Positions 58,517 through 64,000 of a stretch of 64,000 bases of DNA are shown here, in pieces; position 1 is the first letter of the stretch; each line of letters starts with the position of its first letter. Both the position numbers and the translations under genes were made by a program. The DNA comes from Pseudeuparius sepicola (lineage: Eukaryota; Arthropoda; Insecta; Coleoptera; Anthribidae): NCBI GenBank assembly GCA_963920635.1, contig OY987301.1, forward strand, positions 40,647,820 to 40,711,819, in the 5' to 3' direction. Under the pieces are notes generated by a model. That model had not been told where the DNA came from, did not search any database, and saw nothing but the letters and a program-made list of their open reading frames with translations.

Positions 58517-59739
58517 CGCACAGATAGAAAGAGATACTTGAATCAAATAAAATTTATTTAACTCAAACCAATTTGTTGCTTGTATATGGCGAACCATAGA
58601 CTGACTTTGAATAAAACATTTGGTTTGTTTCAATTTAAAAACAGCATTTAATTTGGGACAAATAAAATATTATTTGGAAGAAATTAATTTTTAATCCCAT
58701 GGAGATACAAATGATCTGAATTGAATAAATGATATATTTCGAAGGAACAAATATATAATGTTAAAAAACATTTATTCTATTTAAAAAATTAAGAAAGTTG
58801 CGCCAAACAACTGTGGTGGGTTGAATTACCCATTCAGGGTATTCACTCAAATAAAATATTATTTATTTAAAGTAAAGCAACCTTTATCTTTATCATTATT
58901 TACAAATTTCAGTTTTTGCCCATTCAAATAAAAAACATTAAGTTTACTCGATTCATAACGATGGGAAGTGTTTTAGAAAAACACGATCAATTGTAATGCT
59001 ATAAAAATATTTATTTAAATACAATTAAAATAAACTTTATTTGGTATAAAAACAAACTATGCAAAACATACCAACATACCATCATAGAGGTGGTCTATAT
59101 GATATATTTCAAGTAGGTTCTTTGAGATTTGTTTCTATTATTGTTTATGCGTGTACTTACAAAATAGGTTGAAAAACACAATACACACTACACACAGTAC
59201 ACCACACTACACTCGGCTACTCGGCAACTATAAATGATAATAAAACTGCGTGCACAAAACCTCCAGGGATACTGCAGGCGGGTACTACTTTCACGGACAC
59301 TGAACAGCGCTGAACGCCGACACTATAGAGTGCGCCCTCTATGCCTCCCATATTTTCCCTTTCTTTCTATCTTTCATTCTCTGGAGTGAGATAGCTATAA
59401 AATGGTACGCAGTATTATTTAACTCAAATAAGGTCAAATTTAAACCAAATATCAATGTGGTTGATCCAAACAACCAAAAGGTATAAACAATAAATAAAAA
59501 TTATTCTTGTTTGCACCAATTAATACCTTATTTCAGGAAAATAATATATGCTTCCACTAAACAATAATGTGTCAAACAAATTAAATACCTTACTCAAAAA
59601 ACACTTATTTTTTAATTGAAAAAAATAAATCTTCGTTTAAATAACATAGTTTTTACGGAAATAAATATTATTTCTGGCAAATAATTCTTGATCAAACAAC
59701 AAATATTTTTCTATGAAGAATTGTATTTCTATCTGTGCG
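58517..59739. mobile_element. DNA element with 14-bp ends and many subterminal palindromes, 1.22 kb
   Basis: Ends CGCACAGATAGAAA and the exact inverse TTTCTATCTGTGCG. The outer ~500 bp on the left and ~340 bp on the right contain many degenerate copies of CAAATAAAATATTATTTG. The middle (about 59150-59400) is GC-richer, with CACACTACACTCGG and a TATAAATG. No transposase. Subterminal repeats of this kind are usual in non-autonomous hAT-like elements, but no 8-bp target duplication is visible. Confidence 0.65.
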
Positions 59740-60055
59740 TTAAATAATTAATATACGCATTTTACGCATATATTAAGTATAATCTTTTTTAAAAGCGAAA
59801 ACGAAATTAGGAACTCTTTAAAATTTCCCACCGACAATAGTAAGATCGTCGTTTTGAGAAATTACATATAATAATAAAGAGGGGATAATTGCACTCTACC
59901 TTAATTTAATTAATTTAATTGCATTTTATAATTGGTTAAATGCTCTAATTAATCTGAAGCACCTCATAAAATAATTAGTTTGGGAATGAATTTATATTGT
60001 TTTGTGGCCTATAAAGACGTCGTCCCTCTCTCATTTTCTAACATAACATAACATA

Positions 60056-61030
60056 TACAGTGTGTCCGCCGACTTAGTGCACAAGAGATGTACGTGATAA
60101 AAAAATTCTAGTGAAAAGTTGATATTCTGGGGATCGCTAATGCTTGGCCTCAAATTAAGATGTTGCGAAAACGGGTTAAATCAATAAATATACAGGGTGC
60201 TTGTGGGAAAAAAACAAAAAAAACTCAGGAGCGAACTATACCCTTACTTTTAAAAATACAAAATGTTACTAAAAAAAATCTGTTCAGATTTTCAACCTAT
60301 GCCGGAATTGAAAATTTAGGGTAGATCGACCTACTTTGATTTTTTCTCAAAGCTGTCAATCAAGACAGGCTCAAATTTTTCAAATTTTCAAGATCAAGCA
60401 GTTTAAATGAATGAAAAAAATTAGTTCTTCTTTGACCTCTTTGAAACGGACAAGCTATATCTATAACTTTCACATAAAACTCGTTTTTCTGACCAGACGG
60501 AATTAGGAATTTGTTTCGGAGTTAGCCCACAAAGATTATTGTTTTTTAACGAGTTTAAAAAAGTGACAGTATATTTGTTTAGCCGAAATTTTTTATCACC
60601 ATGTGATATATATTTTCCCTTTTTTTTATAATCTGCTTATATGGGCGTGAAAAGTACCTAATTTAGACTTTAAGAATTATTTTTCGAACAATGCACACAA
60701 TTAACAACCGCTTTTCTTTGTGACTTATTTCCTATTTTCAAAATTAAGGTTAGTTTACTTCTGGCGTTTTTTTATTCGCCACAAACACAACGTACAGTCC
60801 GTGCACTCTAAGTTGACACGCGGGAACCTCAGTCTAAGCGACGCACAATAAGCTGCTTATGGATCGCTGGCGCTTTGACTGAGGTTTTCGCGAGTCAGAT
60901 TAGAGTGCACGAACTGAATTTAACACATTTTCGCATATTCTTAGTTTATAAGACCAAGCAGGATCGATCCATAGAATATCAACTTTTAACTTTAATTTTT
61001 CATTGCATCCATATCGCCCGACACATCGTA
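60056..61030. mobile_element. Inverted-repeat element, 975 bp, with an inner hairpin
   Basis: Left end TACAGTGTGTCCGCCGAC, right end the inverse of TACGATGTGTCGGGCGAT. Further pairing: AAAAGTTGATATTCTGGGGA with its inverse near 60975. Inside, 60797-60916 forms its own hairpin (CGTGCACTCTAA ... CCTCAGTC with inverses). Confidence 0.65.
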
Positions 61031-62160
61031 TAACAATAATAATAAACTAATACATATCAATTAGAGCTTGCGAGCTAACAATTAACACTAGTCTTTCAAG
61101 TTTTACTTTCAAATTAGACAGTACCAAAAAAATGTTTGCTTTTATTACACTTCTAACAAAAGGAGTTTTTTTTTCAGGGTTGCCAATCCACTCATACATA
61201 ATTAATAACGACGTTTTGAAAGTATTCTTGTTAAATTGTACCTAAATATGAAAAATTTATTCCGAAATGAAAGGACAGTTGGAATCAGACGAAACCGAAC
61301 GATGTAAAGTCATTTTCTTGAGACTTTCGGAATAATAATACCTAAAATCCATTTAGAAAACAACGAGTTAAGCTTGTGGGTACGATAGTAAACTAATATA
61401 CCTCACATTAGAAAAACGAATATTTATTCAGAATCAAATAAAAGACTTTTATGCGATTGTATTATTTCTTCTCGTTGTTATTTTCGTTTCCCGGGGTCCC
61501 GCTTCCTAGACATCCATACTGGTGTTATATGGGTTGCTGAACAGTTGGCAAGCAGGTCGCTACAAGCTCAGACCGAGGGACGAAGCAATCAACGGACACT
61601 ACGACGTTGCCAAATACATACATGAAACATTTGTAGTGTTTATGAGCTATCATTTGATATTTATACAAATTTTGTGTTAAAAAATTTTGATAAATAGTGA
61701 TATCCTCAATATTTGTGGTGGTTTCTAGTGTTACGTGTGCATTTACTTTGTTTTTTATTGGCCTCACAAATTTCACTCTCCTTACTTATTGAAACATGAA
61801 ATATTCAATAATTTTTATTATAAAATATGCCAATTTACTTCCCTTTGTGGTTTTTGCTTGTACTCTAATTCATTTATGGTTTTGTAATAATGTTGGTGGA
61901 TAATCCAATATGGCCGCCACCTGTTTGGGCCACCTTAAACGAACAAGCATGGACATGTTTATGTTCGACATTTCTGACATATTGGGATCACCAATAGCAG
62001 AAAATAAATAAGGTAATAACTTATTTTTGAAAAGGTTGCGCGAAGAAATGCCAAAGTATACCAACTCTTCGCCAATTCAACACTGTTCAATGTGAGAATT
62101 TGATTACTCGTTATTTGCCAAATATCTCGCTATTGACGGGCCACACAGTATATACTCCCT
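61031..62160. other. AT-rich stretch with one element end
   Basis: GACGGGCCACACAGTATA at 62135-62152 is a lone inverse end of the 38203-38802 type. No partner found and no gene recognised. Confidence 0.35.
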
Positions 62161-62164
62161 GACC

Positions 62165-62480
62165 CATAATCCCGATCCACGATTTCGTCTTGCTGCCGCA
62201 GCAATTAAATTAAGAAACTTTATTGTGTCGGGGATGAGCCGTCCAGCACATCGGGAGGCCAAAGTGGCTGGATTAGGATTCATCGGCTACATAATAAATA
62301 ATAAATCGGGCTAAGAAGTTGCTGATGAAGACGGGCAGAATGGAGCTAATAGGATAATTCCCCCTTAATAGGTTCGGAGAACAATTGATTGCCTTAAAGC
62401 TGCCTCCTCGATTTTCTCGTTGATTATGCGGCGAGCGGCAAGTTTTAATTTTTTTAAAGAGAGTTTGCATCACCCGCCCC
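62165..62480. promoter_or_regulatory. GC-richer block, possible conserved element
   Basis: Mixed GC-richer sequence with TAAT-type sites (GCAGCAATTAAATTAAG) and no repeat ends. A family end, GACTGACGTATTGATAAAGACTGCTC, follows at about 62519. Confidence 0.25.
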
Positions 62481-63100
62481 CTCCCTGTGAACATGTAGAC
62501 TAAGTAGTACAGAAGCGTGGACTGACGTATTGATAAAGACTGCTCAAAGCACAACCAACTTTTTATTAGTGTATGTAATGAAAAATCTCCACCCGAATTT
62601 AAAAATTCACCTAGGAACGCAGCGAACATTTCCAGTTGCGCATTTTTAATACGACAGCCGACGTTTATATAAAAACAAATTTTTGCTTGTTTTGTGGCAA
62701 ATTTCCAAGTCGTATTTGTGGTGGCGCTTATAACTGCATAATTAATCTGGTTTAACGCACAATAGCATTACCGATGGCAGGGCTTACAAACATTTTAAAT
62801 TTTCCATGTCAAATTTTAGAGGAGAGTCTACCCACATACCGCAATTATGTATATTTCATGCGATGGTCGCTAGTTTGCAGTTTGCCAACTTCGGGTCGGG
62901 GCCCGGCAAATTCACAAACACGCGGATTTCACAGGAGAAATTCGAATTTCTCATGCGGGATTTAGGTGCAAACGCAAACCAGCAGTACTAGTTGACAGAA
63001 GTTACGGAAACATTTTTTGGATGCGCATATATTATGCATGTGTTTTAAAATAATTATTTGTGTTGTCTTATATACAAGGACACTTAAGTTAAATTTTTTA

Positions 63101-63288
63101 TAACGAATGTGGAATTTAGTTGCCGAGGCTTAGAAGGCCGAGGCAAATAAACCACATGAGGCGACCTTAAATATATAATGCAAAAAATATATAATGCAAC
63201 ATATAATGCATTATATATTTAAGGTCGCCTCATGTGGTTTATTTGCCTCGACCTTCTAAGCCTCGGCAACTAAATTCCACATTCGTTA
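63101..63288. mobile_element. Near-perfect palindromic MITE, 188 bp
   Basis: Arms 63101-63182 and 63207-63288 are inverse copies from TAACGAATGTGGAATTTAG to the AT-rich loop, with one or two mismatches. No coding capacity. Confidence 0.85.
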
Positions 63289-64000
63289 GTTAATGCACAT
63301 ACGGCTCATACTTGTCAGCAATCCTTGTCTGGCCGCTCTCTTGCAGTCTACATGGAAAACATTTTTTTTGTTCAAACCGACCAAAATACTTATACTGAAA
63401 AGTTAAATGATACTTTATTGTCCGGGTTTTGAATATCTGGCCAGAAATGTAATAAGTAAAGGGCACTTTAACTATATTTTGAAGTATTTTGAAATAAAGT
63501 TCAATAAAATGTGAATGATGGGCTTTGCAGTGTTATCTCATCTTCTAATTAATGGAAGTGATTATTAAAGAAAAACATTGAATATCGGTATAAAAATGCA
63601 TAAATATCCATTAGACAATCGGAAAAATTAAGTTGCAATATTTTTATTTCTAGCTTGCATTCCTGGAGATAATAAATTCTGATCTGATAAGTGGATATGT
63701 GTTTTTATTCAAGTTTCCCACTCTTCATGTAGAAAGCTCAAAAGCTCAAGTTTCTGAGAATTATAAGGTACCTACCTACCTATAATCTTATGATACCTAG
63801 TATGAAAGCATCCTTTGTGGACTCACACATATAGGATTTATTTTATTTGTTTAGTGCACCCAAAAATTGCCAAGGTAGGAATTTCCATTACAGCACATTA
63901 TCCCTTGTACAAACTTACCACACACTAGATGGTGGTATTTATTTAACTATAATTTTTATGTGATATATAAATTACAAATTTTCATGGGTGTCATAATTTA
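63289..64000. other. AT-rich stretch, nothing recognised
   Basis: No supported features. Confidence 0.5.

Overview
This window is AT-rich eukaryotic DNA, almost certainly from an arthropod and most likely an insect; a beetle is plausible but not shown. There are no bacterial-style operons. Coding sequence is sparse and split by canonical GT-AG introns, and the rest is mostly transposon debris. Families seen are TA-CAG-ended inverted-repeat elements, long foldback palindromes, hAT and THAP transposase relics, and non-LTR retrotransposons with TTATT-type 3' tails.

One cellular gene can be named: the 3' end of a Musashi-family RNA-binding protein (Rbp6-like), on the minus strand. Three exons join in perfect phase: 34141-34057 (85 nt, starting VECKKAQPKEVM), a 33-nt microexon at 28227-28195 (DFMWSLGALPD), and 24696-24395 (GRGYSGYPSFGLPYP followed by a His/Gly/Ala tail and stop). 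The first exon can also be read through its GTGAGT donor to a stop at 33686, giving a second C-terminus. The RRM exons are not seen and should lie beyond 64 kb, so 34142-64000 reads as one intron of more than 29.8 kb. 1-24394 is 3' UTR and flank, or more intron if the possible donor at 24612-24611 is used.

Layout. 1-22.9 kb: AT-rich flank with isolated GC-richer blocks, several inverted-repeat elements, a foldback element with minisatellite arms (10.8-11.8 kb) and a 970-bp near-perfect palindrome (14.2-15.2 kb). 22.9-24.35 kb: a palindromic element, then an array of about a dozen degenerate palindromes running up to the last exon. 24.4-34.1 kb: the Rbp6 exons and two TE-laden introns. 34.2-43 kb: nested palindromes, a 600-bp foldback, a hAT relic, and a 1.45-kb inverted-repeat element carrying a broken gene with a PIN-like DVDLLVLL motif and a Cys-rich tail. 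44.5-64 kb: more such elements, a threefold segmental repeat carrying reverse-transcriptase fragments (50.2-56.7 kb), and a duplicated GC-richer block in opposite orientations (51.0 and 58.0 kb, weaker copy at 46.4 kb) that could be regulatory.

All family assignments come from motif recognition by eye; no database search was run.
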